Shown here one piece after another: positions 16,835 through 26,051 of a stretch of DNA of 54,548 nucleotides; within the stretch, counting starts at the first letter, position 1; every line of letters begins with the position of its first letter. The stretch lies in assembly GCA_021803655.1 (NCBI GenBank), contig JAJZLK010000065.1:1-54548 (forward strand), in the 5' to 3' direction. Below the pieces are notes generated by a model, which was not told the origin of the DNA, made no database searches, and was given only the letters and a program-made list of their open reading frames with translations. A program made the position numbers and the translations under genes. The DNA is from Thermoplasmata archaeon (lineage in GTDB: Archaea > Thermoplasmatota > Thermoplasmata > Thermoplasmatales > Thermoplasmataceae).

Positions 16835-17850
16835 ACTCTCATGAAGAGGTCCTGATCCATCATCTTCTTCACACCCGCGAGCTTGGAAGCCTGGAACAAC
16901 CCGTATTCAGTGATGAATGCAGTGACGTACCTCGATGGAGTTACGTCGAATGCAGGATTCCTCGCAGTGCTACCTCCCGAAGCAACTCTTGTACCGTTGA
17001 TGGAAAGAACCTCATCGGCAGATCTCTCTTCAATTGGTATCTCTGATCCTGACTTCAGTGTGAAGTCGAAGGTGCTTCCCGGAGCGGCAACGTAGAACGG
17101 AACGCCGTTTTCCTTTGCAAGAACTGCCTTTTCATAAGTACCAATCTTATTGGCAAAGTCACCGTTGGCGGCAATCCTGTCTGCACCCACGATCACCAGA
17201 TCAACTTCTCCTCTTCCCATGAAAAATCCGGCTGCATTATCTGCGATTACGGCGTGGCTGATCCCCTCATGCTCGAGTTCCCATGCTGTGAGTCTTGCTC
17301 CCTGAAGTCTTGGCCTGGTTTCGTCCCCACATCAGACAATGTTCTTTCCCTCGTTGTTGGCGATCCTCATCGGGGCTAGAGCCGTACCCCAGTCCACAAC
17401 GGCCAGTGCACCTGCGTTGCAGTGGGTGAGTATTCTTGCCTTCTGCGGTATCAGGGAATTACCATATTCCCCGATCTTCCTGGAACGGCTGGACATCTCC
17501 TGGGAGTATCTCCTTGCGGCATCCATAGAGAATCCGTTCTCTTCCATGTAGTGGATTGCTTTGAAAAGGTCATGGGCCGTGGGCCTGGTTGATCTTATCT
17601 TTTCTACCGCATCACCCATGTTTTCCTTGTTCATGAATGCCATCGCAAGCCCATAGGCTGCAGTGACCCCAATCGCAGGAGCACCCCTGACGACCATGTC
17701 CTTGATGGCATATGCCACCTCGTCACTGTTCCTGGCGCTGAAAATCTCTATTTTTTCAGGAATCTTTCTCTGATCAATGAGCTGGACGCATTTATCATCA
17801 AACCAAACTGCCTGCATGCTCTTGGCTACGCCATCTATTATGACCTTCAT
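16831..17850 (-). pseudogene. mtnA: MtnA-like sugar-phosphate isomerase (aIF2B family) with one in-frame TGA
   Basis: Read as one frame, this is a full-length (339 codons) S-methyl-5-thioribose-1-phosphate isomerase-like protein. Family marks are intact on both sides of the break: MVVRGAPAIGVTAAYG, the catalytic Cys in LTHCNAGALA (about residue 143), [17 protein letters not shown], the catalytic Asp in [21 protein letters not shown], and [11 protein letters not shown]. After residue 172 the codon is TGA (17332-17334), followed by Cys-Gly where homologues have hydrophobic residues. One missing C before the TGA and one extra G in the GGGG run (17325-17328) would turn Val-stop-Cys-Gly-Asp into Val-Leu-Met-Trp-Asp, which fits the family far better. 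So it is either a recent two-indel lesion or two sequencing errors in homopolymers. A TATA-like element at 17873-17884 suggests normal transcription. Confidence 0.85.
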
Positions 17851-18122
17851 GTGACATCTCGATTCTTCCCTACAAAATAAATTTGGCTCTCCCTCGGGTA
17901 TAGACCAACCAATCGAGAAGAATCACAGATCTGAGTGTATCTTTGAGCTATTCCGTTGACTCTTAGTTATATTTGCCTTTGAGCAAGACAACTCCTTTGC
18001 ATTAATATGCTCCAGGTGGGAACTAACATCGTACAGATACGGATCAGACATTGGGTTACAAACTGTACGAGCCCTACAGAGTTTCATAAGATTTCCGTAC
18101 GAGTGGCGTGATCCGGGTTGCA

Positions 18123-18824
18123 TTATTCAGGATCCAAGTGGCTTTTAACGTAACCCTCTCCTTCGGTTCCAGTGCGCTTGATTCCCCAAGTAAGGACTGG
18201 CGTCATAAAGGCTATGAACATAACAACTTTGCTTATGACATTCACAAAATACGGGTAATCCAGGGAAAATGAGAATCCGGGTTGCTGATATCCAGTGGCA
18301 TACCAAAACGCAAAAACTGCAATGTCTGCTGCCCATACAAGAACTGCAACTTTTCCGAACTTCCAGTACCTGATTCCCACCATGCAGAATGATACCATGC
18401 CAAGATACCCGAATACCGCGCTGTACAGATTATTCGAAAACCCAAACCACCCGGAATAGGATCCCGCGCGGATTATGAACAGGAGATTCCACACAAACTC
18501 AAAAAACCATACAGATGACAAAGCAGTGCACACACCTATAAGCGCGGATCTCCACCACTGTACGCGTGCAACAGTAAGTATCGAAAGGATAGAGGCAAAT
18601 ACCACTCCCGACATGAAGAGGGTATACGGGAGTATCGGCGTGACTTGGGTCCCCTCCACAAAACCCCTGTAACCGATAATGTCGTTCCATACATGGAAAA
18701 AATGATCTCCGTAATAGTTTACAAGAAGAAGCATCAGAAATAATGGCTCCGGCAGTGTGAGGTATCCAAGAGATCGTCTCATGGAGTGTTTTTCACGAAT
18801 TCCTTCTTCCTTGCGAAATTGCAT
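18123..18824 (-). CDS. Multi-pass membrane protein, unknown
   Basis: A 233-residue protein with about six hydrophobic segments (LFLMLLLVNYYG, TLFMSGVVFASILSILTV, CTALSSVWFFEFVWNLLFII, AVFGYLGMVSFCMVGI, VAVLVWAADIAVFAFWYATGY, VISKVVMFIAFMTPVLTWGI). It is rich in Trp, Phe and Tyr. ATG 18824 is chosen because GTTTTATG (18848-18855, minus strand) lies about 28 bases upstream. I recognise no family. It stands alone between an isomerase gene and a tRNA gene, with about 270 bases of unassigned DNA downstream. Confidence 0.7.
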   Translation of the reverse strand: MQFRKEEGIREKHSMRRSLGYLTLPEPLFLMLLLVNYYGDHFFHVWNDIIGYRGFVEGTQVTPILPYTLFMSGVVFASILSILTVARVQWWRSALIGVCTALSSVWFFEFVWNLLFIIRAGSYSGWFGFSNNLYSAVFGYLGMVSFCMVGIRYWKFGKVAVLVWAADIAVFAFWYATGYQQPGFSFSLDYPYFVNVISKVVMFIAFMTPVLTWGIKRTGTEGEGYVKSHLDPE

Positions 18825-19028
18825 CTTCTACTCGATTTGATTCACGACATAAAACTAATGGCGAGCGTAATAATTCATGGTTGGATCTGTGCTTATGGTA
18901 TTCTGGGCAGTCTAAATTTTCCGGAAGAAGCGTTTCCAGGCCTATGAAATCCTCTCCCCCTGAAGGGTGGAACTTTCTCGCTCAGATTGTCGCAACAATG
19001 ACAATTAGAATAAACACGATAATTTTAA

Positions 19029-19113
19029 TGCGGAGGGCCGGATTTGAACCGGCGGACCCCTACGGGAATGGACCCTGAATCCATCGCCTTTAACCATGCT
19101 CGACAACCTCCGC
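19029..19113 (-). tRNA. tRNA-Leu (anticodon CAG)
   Basis: The minus strand gives GCGGAGG...CCTCCGC acceptor arms with discriminator A, a short D arm, an anticodon stem ATGGA/TCCAT around loop TTCAGGG (anticodon CAG), a long class II variable arm with CCC/GGG pairing, and T arm GCCGG-TTCAAAT-CCGGC. The long variable arm and discriminator A fit tRNA-Leu. No intron, and CCA is not encoded. A TATA-like AATTTAATTATT (19139-19150) sits about 30 bases upstream, inside the 3' end of the neighbouring repair gene. Confidence 0.95.
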
Positions 19114-19141
19114 TCGAGATTCCCGTAAAAGATCGGAGAAT

Positions 19142-20083
19142 TTAATTATTGGCGTGGGTATCTTTCACCGATTTAAGGAGTCGTGCTTCGTTCGCACTTC
19201 TGTGTGCGGATTTCAGCAAGGAAATTATCTCCTCTCCTCTTTCCTTCATCAGGTTCCGTGCGGATTGTAACGAGATAAGGTTTCCCTGGCTCACATAATA
19301 TTTTCCAGAATAGACAAAACCGGCCTCTACCCCTCTCAGGTATATATGATCGTCAACAATTTTCCCGCCTGAGAGTGACTTCGCTACACCCATTGACGGT
19401 TTTCCGGAAATAATTCCCGCAAACGTTGCAAGTCCCATATTTCTGTCATGTAATATCCCATTACCATCAAACACCAGGAAGTCCCCGGAATTAGCGATAA
19501 GTGAGGAAAGCACAGGAAATTCCCTATAGGATAGATATGAAGAAATGTATGGAATTTTCACTTCACGGGTTGAAATTTCTGTTTCTGGGACCCCGCCTGA
19601 TGAAGTGGTGACCATGCTTCCGTATCCAACTTCTCCGGCGTAAGACACGTCGAATGCTGAAACCCGGGAGGGCCTGATTTCCTCGTTGATGGCGAGTTCT
19701 CCGGCAAGTGACAACTGCTCTGCACGTAGCTTCTCCAGTATGGAGTTCGTAACAAAATCATCGAAGAGAACCGATTCTAATTGACAAATCCTGTCATCAC
19801 GTATTTCAATTCCATCTGCCCTTATTCTGCGCACTTTCTCTGTATTGCCAAGCGGATGTGTGTAATTTCCAACCCTGCCGTCGGAATGCACCACTCTGTA
19901 ACACGGTGTCCCGTCCGGATCAGGGTTCACGGAGAGCATGTATCCGCATGCTCTTGCGGCCCTAATATCTCCCAACGCGCGTGCAAGGGTTCCATAAGTG
20001 GTAATTTTCCCATCAGGTACTTGCCTTACAAGCGCGTAAAAATCGCTGAAAACATCTACATTCAGGAACCTGCTGCGAAGCAT
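19142..20083 (-). CDS. Fusion of O6-alkylguanine-DNA alkyltransferase and endonuclease V
   Basis: A 313-residue repair protein. Residues about 8-105 are the alkyltransferase (Ogt/AGT) C-terminal domain: FYALVRQVPDGKITTYGTLA, the helix-turn-helix ARACGYMLS and GTPCYRVVHSDGRVGNY with the acceptor Cys. Residues about 115-300 are endonuclease V (deoxyinosine nuclease): SAFDVSYAG, the wedge motif PYISSYLSYREFP, LVFDGNGILHDRNMGLATFAG and GVAKSLSGG. The same order of fusion is described from Ferroplasma acidarmanus. In the acceptor motif the usual His after Cys (PCHRV) is Tyr here. The start at ATG 20083 is chosen by domain onset; an upstream TTG at 20122 is possible. Confidence 0.93.
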   Translation of the reverse strand: MLRSRFLNVDVFSDFYALVRQVPDGKITTYGTLARALGDIRAARACGYMLSVNPDPDGTPCYRVVHSDGRVGNYTHPLGNTEKVRRIRADGIEIRDDRICQLESVLFDDFVTNSILEKLRAEQLSLAGELAINEEIRPSRVSAFDVSYAGEVGYGSMVTTSSGGVPETEISTREVKIPYISSYLSYREFPVLSSLIANSGDFLVFDGNGILHDRNMGLATFAGIISGKPSMGVAKSLSGGKIVDDHIYLRGVEAGFVYSGKYYVSQGNLISLQSARNLMKERGEEIISLLKSAHRSANEARLLKSVKDTHANN

Positions 20084-20276
20084 ATTATGACCCGGCACTT
20101 GATCAAGAGTTGCGGAATACAAATACCTTTAGTGGTGGTCAGGAAACTTCCGGAAGATATTGTGCACGACCACAATACCTGTATTTGGAAATATTGAAGC
20201 TAGACTGCAGGATTTATTTCACCAGTTGAAGGAAAGGAATTCCAAGTGTGAACCGAGTTTGATTTCCTCAATACGT

Positions 20277-20284
20277 TTTTAATA
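20277..20284 (+). promoter_or_regulatory. TATA box of the MMPL exporter gene
   Basis: TTTTAATA is centred about 30 bases before ATG 20311, supporting that start over the in-frame TTG at 20290. Confidence 0.5.
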
Positions 20285-20310
20285 CAGCTTTGAATCCCAG
20301 ACCGCAATTT

Positions 20311-23300
20311 ATGTTTGAGACTCAGTTCTACAATCTGGGGAAAGCAGTTTCCGCAAACAAGAAAAAGATCATCGTCGCATGGATTATTATTTTCTTCGTT
20401 ATGGCCCCCTTTTCCCTGAGTTTCTTCAACAACGTGAATTATAACTTTGGGAGCAACATGATCCCGAAAAACTCCCAATCCTACCAATCGAACAAGATTA
20501 TACAGCAACAGTTCAGCGCAGGTGCGCAATCTGACCCTGCGCAACTTGTAATTGTCATTACCGGGGTAGATCTCAACAACTCACAGTATGCTTCTGAAAT
20601 GTTCAACCTTCAGAATTCTATTGGCAGGTACTATTCATCAAGCGGCTATGGATTCTCAGGATTCCAGAGCATTTTCACGGTTGAGAAAACGCTTCTCGAG
20701 AATTATTCTTCGAAGCTGAAACCACTGGAAAACGCAACCTCCTCGCTCCTTAACTCTTCATACCATGGGGTTTACCAGTTTATTCCGGTTGCCAATGGAA
20801 CGGCGGATATGGAGTTTGGACTCCCGTCAGTGTACCTCCAGAACTTTACCGAAAATTATAGCAAATCAGGCAGCGTTAAGATACGTGAATCATATGCTTA
20901 TAACCAGACGATCTTAGCGGCAGGGAATTCTTCCGTTGCGCTATCGTACGTGAAGAATTTCACCAAAGTGTGGAATGCGTCGGCACCACTCCCTTCGCCG
21001 GTTGCAGTGATGAACACGGCAATCAATGATACGGTTAACTCTAGCTGGACGAGTAATGCGATACCGGTTAACCAGTCAATTCTTCGATTCCTGTTTCCTT
21101 CACTTGCTGCGAATGAAACTCTTGCTGAATTCCAGGCTAAGGGGTTTCAGGTGCCATTCATTGTAAATTATTCAATGTCTTATATTGCCAGTGGGCTATC
21201 CAGCAATGCCACAGTAGAATCACTACTTAAGACAGGACTTAATACAACCGCATACTCCCTGGTATCCAGGGCCTATGATATGGCGCCCTTTGGGGCATCG
21301 GCTCAGGAATTTGCCATAAAGCTCAACAGCACCACCGCATCGATGGTGGCTTACGGTGTGAAATCCACACTCAACGGGAATCCGCTGATCAAGTACAACC
21401 CGGGATACCTGACTCCATATCTGTCCCTCCTGTACGGAACCACGAACATTACTGCACTGGTCAATTCGGAATTTGAACAGAAAGGGATTAATCAATATCC
21501 ACTTCTCCCAAGGTCATACGTTGTGCACCAGTTTGTCGGCTATTCTTATAACTCAATGATAGTCCTTGCACTTTTCAGCAGTGATTTCAAGTACAGTCTT
21601 GTCACACATACTGAGGGCATGTTAGCCCAGCCGCTCTCAAACATAAGCGGAAGCAATTATTATCTCGCAGGAAACAGTGCTTTTTCGAGTCAGTTGAACA
21701 ATGAGGTTGTGAGTGGTCTCATAATAGCCCTGATCGCAGGAATATCTCTATCCATAGTTATTGTTGGACTATTTTTCAGGTCCCCGATCTCTGCCATCAT
21801 GCCATTCATCTTCTTCATTATGGCATCTGTTATAGGAATGGGAATTAACGGGTTGCTCTACACTTATGTGTTCAATTCTTCTGCATCATTTATCACACCA
21901 ACACTCATGCTTATCCTGCTTCTTGGACTGACATCTGATTATGTAGTGTACATAATGGCAAGATTCAGGCGGGAGCTTGTGAAGAGGAATCCAGATGCGA
22001 TTGCAGAGACTGCCAAGTGGGCAGGTCATGCCGTTTTCACTTCCGGGATAACAGTAGCACTCTCGTATCTTATACTCTGGATCTTTAACGTCCCATTATT
22101 CAGCGATGCGGGAATAACAAACGCCATCGGAATATCGGTCTCAATAGCCCTTGCGACCACCATGCTCACAGCGGTTATGGCAACGCTCGGACACAGGATG
22201 TTCTGGCCTTCTCATCCTGAAAAGCACACCAAAGCAACATTTGAGGACGGAATGAACAGACTCGCGAAATCGGTTGTTCACAACAGAAAGAAGATATTTG
22301 CCGCAATGATCATAATCACACTGGCGGGCACCTATCTCTATTCAATAACTCCCACGAACATGGACATCTACCAACTCCTGCCGCAGAGCAGCGGAGTACA
22401 GGCAATAGTCGCCGTTAACAGCACCTTCCATGGAGACTATTTCGATCGAGGATTTGTGGTTCTCCAGATGGCGTCCCCGATCATGACGAATAATTCCGGG
22501 AACATCACATACAACATGACGGAGCTTTCCCAGATCACCGCCGTGGAACAGAAGATAGCATCAGACAGAAATTTCTCCCAGGTTTACGGCCCGACATTCC
22601 CGTTCGGGTATTTTGTCAACGTCAGTTCGATTCCTGCTGCACAGAAAGCGGTTTATGAAGAAAAGATAAACGGCTACCTCGGCAATAATACGAGTTACGC
22701 CGTGATATATTTCCAGAATTCAGCACTTGCGTATCTCCCCCAGACTTCTGTACAGGTAGCCAACCTTCAGCCGATGATAAGAAGCGTTGATCCGAATAAC
22801 TCGTTTAACTTCTACGTGGGAGGACTGACCCAGGGATTCAGCGACGTATACGCGGCTTCGGTAAGCGCTTTTGTGGGAATGATCCCGATTCTTGCAATCT
22901 CAATTTTCGTGATACTGTTTTTCCAGCTTGGGTCGGTGCTTACTCCTGCACGACTCATACTTATGGTTATGGCAGCAGTTGCGGTGTCCCTTTCCGTGAC
23001 GTTCATAGCTTTCTATTACATTCTGGCAATGCCCATTGTGGTTTTCCTGCCTATGTTTGTTTTCGTCACCCTGCTGGCGGTTGGACTGGACTATGACATA
23101 TTCATGATCACCAGAGTCAGGGAGGAGATATCGAAGGGGAGCACCACTGAGGATGCGATAATAAAAAGCATTTCAGAAAGTGGAGGCGTGATAATCACTC
23201 TCGGTGCTATCCTGTTTGTCACTTTCAGTGCTCTTGCCTTTGGCGGGATACCTATCCTCCAGGAGATAGGGATTGGGCTTGCACTCGGTGTTCTCTTTGA

Positions 23301-23391
23301 TACATTCATCAGCTGGCCGTTCTTCGTTCCGGTTGTGATGCTGTACCTGAAGAGGTACAACTGGTGGCCGTCAAAGCTCTCAGGAAAGTGA
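20311..23391 (+). CDS. RND-superfamily exporter, MMPL type
   Basis: A 1026-residue membrane protein with the two-fold RND layout: one span (about residues 22-42), a large extracellular domain of about 390 residues rich in Asn-x-Ser/Thr sequons, then five to six spans (about 470-640); the second half repeats this (span near 665-685, outer domain to about 850, spans 855-1010). The conserved RND stretch LMLILLLGLTSDYVVYIMARFRREL and its second copy FVTLLAVGLDYDIFMITRVREEI hold the intramembrane Asp residues used for proton relay. MMPL proteins export lipids or small hydrophobic compounds; a role with tetraether lipids is plausible but only inferred. It appears to be transcribed alone. Confidence 0.92.
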   Translation: MFETQFYNLGKAVSANKKKIIVAWIIIFFVMAPFSLSFFNNVNYNFGSNMIPKNSQSYQSNKIIQQQFSAGAQSDPAQLVIVITGVDLNNSQYASEMFNLQNSIGRYYSSSGYGFSGFQSIFTVEKTLLENYSSKLKPLENATSSLLNSSYHGVYQFIPVANGTADMEFGLPSVYLQNFTENYSKSGSVKIRESYAYNQTILAAGNSSVALSYVKNFTKVWNASAPLPSPVAVMNTAINDTVNSSWTSNAIPVNQSILRFLFPSLAANETLAEFQAKGFQVPFIVNYSMSYIASGLSSNATVESLLKTGLNTTAYSLVSRAYDMAPFGASAQEFAIKLNSTTASMVAYGVKSTLNGNPLIKYNPGYLTPYLSLLYGTTNITALVNSEFEQKGINQYPLLPRSYVVHQFVGYSYNSMIVLALFSSDFKYSLVTHTEGMLAQPLSNISGSNYYLAGNSAFSSQLNNEVVSGLIIALIAGISLSIVIVGLFFRSPISAIMPFIFFIMASVIGMGINGLLYTYVFNSSASFITPTLMLILLLGLTSDYVVYIMARFRRELVKRNPDAIAETAKWAGHAVFTSGITVALSYLILWIFNVPLFSDAGITNAIGISVSIALATTMLTAVMATLGHRMFWPSHPEKHTKATFEDGMNRLAKSVVHNRKKIFAAMIIITLAGTYLYSITPTNMDIYQLLPQSSGVQAIVAVNSTFHGDYFDRGFVVLQMASPIMTNNSGNITYNMTELSQITAVEQKIASDRNFSQVYGPTFPFGYFVNVSSIPAAQKAVYEEKINGYLGNNTSYAVIYFQNSALAYLPQTSVQVANLQPMIRSVDPNNSFNFYVGGLTQGFSDVYAASVSAFVGMIPILAISIFVILFFQLGSVLTPARLILMVMAAVAVSLSVTFIAFYYILAMPIVVFLPMFVFVTLLAVGLDYDIFMITRVREEISKGSTTEDAIIKSISESGGVIITLGAILFVTFSALAFGGIPILQEIGIGLALGVLFDTFISWPFFVPVVMLYLKRYNWWPSKLSGK

Positions 23392-23457
23392 GATTTCCGC
23401 TGTGCCATTCGGAAACAATAAATAGGGCACAGGGATTTACACGTGGCTCTGAGTAAT

Positions 23458-23685
23458 ATGAAGACCTATCTGGACGTAACATTTTCAAGTGAAGGCGCAA
23501 AACCGAGCGAAGTGATCAACAGGCTGAGGTCCCTCGGGTTCAAGCCAATGATTGGTGAGCACGATATGGTCTACGAGTGGGGCAAGAATGCCACTGCCGA
23601 AGACTCCATATGGTTTGCAGACAAGATACAGGCAACAATGGAGGGATTCAAGGTCATGTTTCACATAGAGACTGTTAGCGATTAG
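23458..23685 (+). CDS. Small acidic protein, unknown
   Basis: A 75-residue soluble protein starting MKTYLDVTFSSEG. The alternating pattern (KTYLDVTF...GFKPMIGEHDMVYEW...IQATMEGFKVMFHIET) suggests a small alpha/beta fold like a ferredoxin-fold domain. A TATA-like AATAAATA at 23417-23424 precedes it; GTG 23443 is an alternative start adding five residues. The 3' end overlaps the convergent RNase P gene by 11 bases. Function not recognised. Confidence 0.75.
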   Translation: MKTYLDVTFSSEGAKPSEVINRLRSLGFKPMIGEHDMVYEWGKNATAEDSIWFADKIQATMEGFKVMFHIETVSD

Positions 23686-23986
23686 GCTTGTAGGGAATCC
23701 TTCTCACGTCTCCGCAGAAATCGCACACAATTTCAAGCATTCCGCGTTTAAGCCTTATCCTGGAATCTTTTCCGTACGGCGTGAAGCATTTCTTACAAAA
23801 GGAACGCTTGATTCCCTGTTCAAGGGTAATGTCCATCCTCAATGCAATGAGCGAGAGCATCTCGTTGTAACGCCTTGACAACTTCCTGTCATCAGTCAAG
23901 GCGGAGAGCGTACGCAGTTCCAGTATTCTCTGGTGGGCTATCCTCTTCAGTTCATGTTTTGAGAAATCAGCCCTGCCATGTTTCAT
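23675..23986 (-). CDS. rnp4: Ribonuclease P protein component 4 (Rpp21/Rpr2)
   Basis: A 103-residue protein subunit of archaeal RNase P, which matures tRNA 5' ends. It shows an N-terminal helical part (ADFSKHELKRIAHQRILEL, then RYNEMLSLIALRM) and the zinc ribbon formed by FCKKC (about residue 64) and CDFCG (about residue 88), with RRIPY at the end. It starts at ATG 23986, overlapping the dihydroorotase stop by four bases, so it is the last gene of the queE-pyrC-rnp4 string. Confidence 0.9.
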   Translation of the reverse strand: MKHGRADFSKHELKRIAHQRILELRTLSALTDDRKLSRRYNEMLSLIALRMDITLEQGIKRSFCKKCFTPYGKDSRIRLKRGMLEIVCDFCGDVRRIPYKPNR

Positions 23987-25239
23987 TCTACTCGCCTGAG
24001 ATCCATAACGTGCCTTCCCATAGGCTCAAGAATGGCCTCCCTGTTTTCAATTACCACTTCGCCTCTCAATATAACTGTATTCGGGAACACGCTCTGGAAC
24101 CCGTTGAATGGCGTGAAAGGGGTCTTTGAATGAAGATTTCGCTCCTTCACCCCTGACATGTCAGAGAGATTTGCCGCAAAGAAGTCTGCGTAATACCCCT
24201 CTTTCAATTCTCCCTTCCTGAGACCAAAGGCTGCGGCCGGGTTACGAATGCATGTGCTGTAAAATCTCTCCATGCTGAGAATCCCCTTCTTTACCAGGGC
24301 GAGCATGAGCGGTATTCTGGTTTCAACGCCTATCAAACCGGACTTCGAGAATTCAAAATCTTCCTTGTCTTCTTCTGTGTGTGGAGCGTGATCTGAGGAT
24401 ACTATGTCCATTGATCCTGATAGATATGCTGCCAGAAGCTTCTCCTGAACTTCTCTTTCTCTCAGCGGAGGGTTCACCCTTGCCCATGACCCATGCTGAT
24501 CCATGTCGTTAAGGAGCAGGTGGTGAGGAGTCACCTCTTTCAGTGCAGAGTCTCCAAGAGTCCTGGCAGAATCTTCAGACGTTATATGGGCAGCAATCTT
24601 TCTGGTCAACGGAAAGCCCTTCACGTCTTTCAGGGAATCAATCTCGCACTCCAGCGGACGCGACAGGTTATGCTCTCGTAAATTCTTCACCCCCTCTGTG
24701 TGGTGATTCTTGAGGCACCGGAATGACTCTGCGTGGAATACCTTCGGAACTGGGAGTTTTTCGATCTCATCAAAACCTTTCATTTCTCCACCGACCGCGG
24801 TGGCATTTGTGCTTTCGCCCAGGTATGACTTGATGCCGGACGATTTGCTGCTTATGAGACTAGAATTGCTGCCAGTATACATGGAATAGAGCCCGAAGTC
24901 ACAGAAAGATCTTCCCGAGACGATTGACAGTTTGTTCTCAAATACATCATAATCAGTCACGGGTATGACGTTATTCGGCATGTCAAAAACAGTGGTGGTG
25001 CCTCCGTATATGGCAGATAGCGATCCAGAGGCGAAATCTTCCTTGTGAGTCTCTCCCGGATCCCTGAAATGAACATGGATATCGGTAGCTCCCGGAAAGA
25101 TCCCTCCGCTGATGCGAATGTTCTTTGCCCCATGAACGTCCTTTCCAATCTTCCTAATTATTCCATCCTCAACGGCAACAGAAAGTTCCTCAAACTTCCC
25201 CTCCCTGTAGAACGAACCGGAAATGATCACGTCAGTCAT
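23983..25239 (-). CDS. pyrC: Dihydroorotase
   Basis: A 418-residue amidohydrolase that closes carbamoyl-aspartate to dihydroorotate in pyrimidine synthesis. Metal-site motifs are visible: GATDIHVHFRDPGETHKEDF, the His in KVFHAESF (about residue 168), AAHITSEDSA, and DIVSSDHAPHTEEDK with the catalytic Asp. It belongs to the class lacking the carboxylated Lys in the usual place or carrying it elsewhere. ATG 25239 gives the family start MTDVIISG; ATG 25251 is also in frame and would overlap queE by 11 bases. No other pyr genes are in the window. Confidence 0.93.
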   Translation of the reverse strand: MTDVIISGSFYREGKFEELSVAVEDGIIRKIGKDVHGAKNIRISGGIFPGATDIHVHFRDPGETHKEDFASGSLSAIYGGTTTVFDMPNNVIPVTDYDVFENKLSIVSGRSFCDFGLYSMYTGSNSSLISSKSSGIKSYLGESTNATAVGGEMKGFDEIEKLPVPKVFHAESFRCLKNHHTEGVKNLREHNLSRPLECEIDSLKDVKGFPLTRKIAAHITSEDSARTLGDSALKEVTPHHLLLNDMDQHGSWARVNPPLREREVQEKLLAAYLSGSMDIVSSDHAPHTEEDKEDFEFSKSGLIGVETRIPLMLALVKKGILSMERFYSTCIRNPAAAFGLRKGELKEGYYADFFAANLSDMSGVKERNLHSKTPFTPFNGFQSVFPNTVILRGEVVIENREAILEPMGRHVMDLRRVE

Positions 25240-25240
25240 C

Positions 25241-25870
25241 TCAAACCCCATGCCTTTCGCCCCAGATATGTTTGTGCAACTGGGTCATTACGCGTACATT
25301 CAGTGAATCCTTTATAACGGATTCAGCAAGCCACCTGAGGTCAGTTCCATAGCATGGCTGGAATACGTTATTGGTATTCTCAGGGTGGTTCTGCAGGAAG
25401 CCTCTGGAATAGATATAATCCCTTTCATCCTTTATGACGAACTTGAGATAATCAGACTTCCTCAGCAGAAGAAGATTCTCTTCCCTGAGTGATTTGCTCT
25501 CGCCTGAGGACGGGGTCTTGATATCCATATCAATTACGGTATTTTCTATAGATACATATGGTGTGATGGATATTGATCCTCCTGTCTCTATGAGAACCTT
25601 CTTTCCCATCTTCACGACACCACTTATAAAATCCGGGGCATCTGCCTGAAGGAGTGGCTCCCCGCCGGTGAAGCATATCCACTCCTCCCATACGCTGCCG
25701 GATTCCAGGATCAATGAATCCACTGGCTCTTCATGTCCTCCACTGAAGGTATAGGTCGAGTCGCACCAAGAGCATCTGAGGTTGCACCTGTTGGTTCGTA
25801 CAAAGTACATGGGTATTCCCATGAGCGGGCCTTCACCCTGTATGCTGTGGAACTTCTCTGTGATTCTCAC
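25241..25870 (-). CDS. queE: 7-carboxy-7-deazaguanine synthase (radical SAM)
   Basis: A 209-residue enzyme that contracts 6-carboxytetrahydropterin to 7-carboxy-7-deazaguanine, a precursor of archaeosine in tRNA. It shows the QueE start FHSIQGEGPLMGIPMYFVRT, the radical SAM cluster CNLRCSWC (CxxxCxxC) followed by DSTYTF, CFTGGEPLLQ, VLIETGGS and the C-terminal TQLHKHIWG. The start is GTG 25870, about 25 bases after AATAATATTT on the minus strand (25891-25899), hence leaderless. Confidence 0.95.
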   Translation of the reverse strand: MRITEKFHSIQGEGPLMGIPMYFVRTNRCNLRCSWCDSTYTFSGGHEEPVDSLILESGSVWEEWICFTGGEPLLQADAPDFISGVVKMGKKVLIETGGSISITPYVSIENTVIDMDIKTPSSGESKSLREENLLLLRKSDYLKFVIKDERDYIYSRGFLQNHPENTNNVFQPCYGTDLRWLAESVIKDSLNVRVMTQLHKHIWGERHGV

Positions 25871-25889
25871 TGGGTCGCTAGCGAAACGT

Positions 25890-25900
25890 GAAATATTATT
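25890..25900 (-). promoter_or_regulatory. TATA box of the queE-pyrC-rnp4 operon
   Basis: On the minus strand AATAATATTT is centred about 25 bases before GTG 25870, fixing that unusual start codon. Confidence 0.5.
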
Positions 25901-26004
25901 CTTCTTACATGTCCAGCAACTTCAACGAAGGTCGCGTCCTCTCACTCGATAATTGCTGTGCTTATCCTGAGAAAATACAAGAAAAACAAGAAATGTTTTG
26001 CAGA

Positions 26005-26045
26005 AAAGTTTAAGAAAATCAAAAAAAAATTAAAAAAAGGGAAAA
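26005..26045 (-). terminator. T-rich terminator after the APC permease gene
   Basis: The plus strand shows runs of 9 and 7 A (within 26021-26040), which read on the minus strand as T tracts beginning seven bases after the permease stop. This is the pattern of an archaeal oligo-T terminator. Confidence 0.6.
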
Positions 26046-26051
26046 GTCCGG

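Noticed and set aside
17332-17334. Selenocysteine at the in-frame TGA of the mtnA-like gene
   Set aside because: MtnA proteins have no Sec or Cys at this site, no SECIS-like hairpin is apparent, and many neighbouring genes end with TGA. Paired indels explain the misfit of the next two residues as well.
18030-18075. Inverted CGTACAG/CTGTACG pair in the unassigned region
   Set aside because: The arms are seven bases and about 30 bases apart; this is easily due to chance and no gene start is near.
17923-18123. Short minus-strand frame between the mtnA-like gene and the membrane protein
   Set aside because: It has no motif and no promoter, and I see no family resemblance; the region of about 270 bases is left unassigned.
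26005-26045. A-rich stretch considered as a repeat or integration site
   Set aside because: Position directly after the permease stop fits an oligo-T terminator on the minus strand; no repeated copy was noticed.
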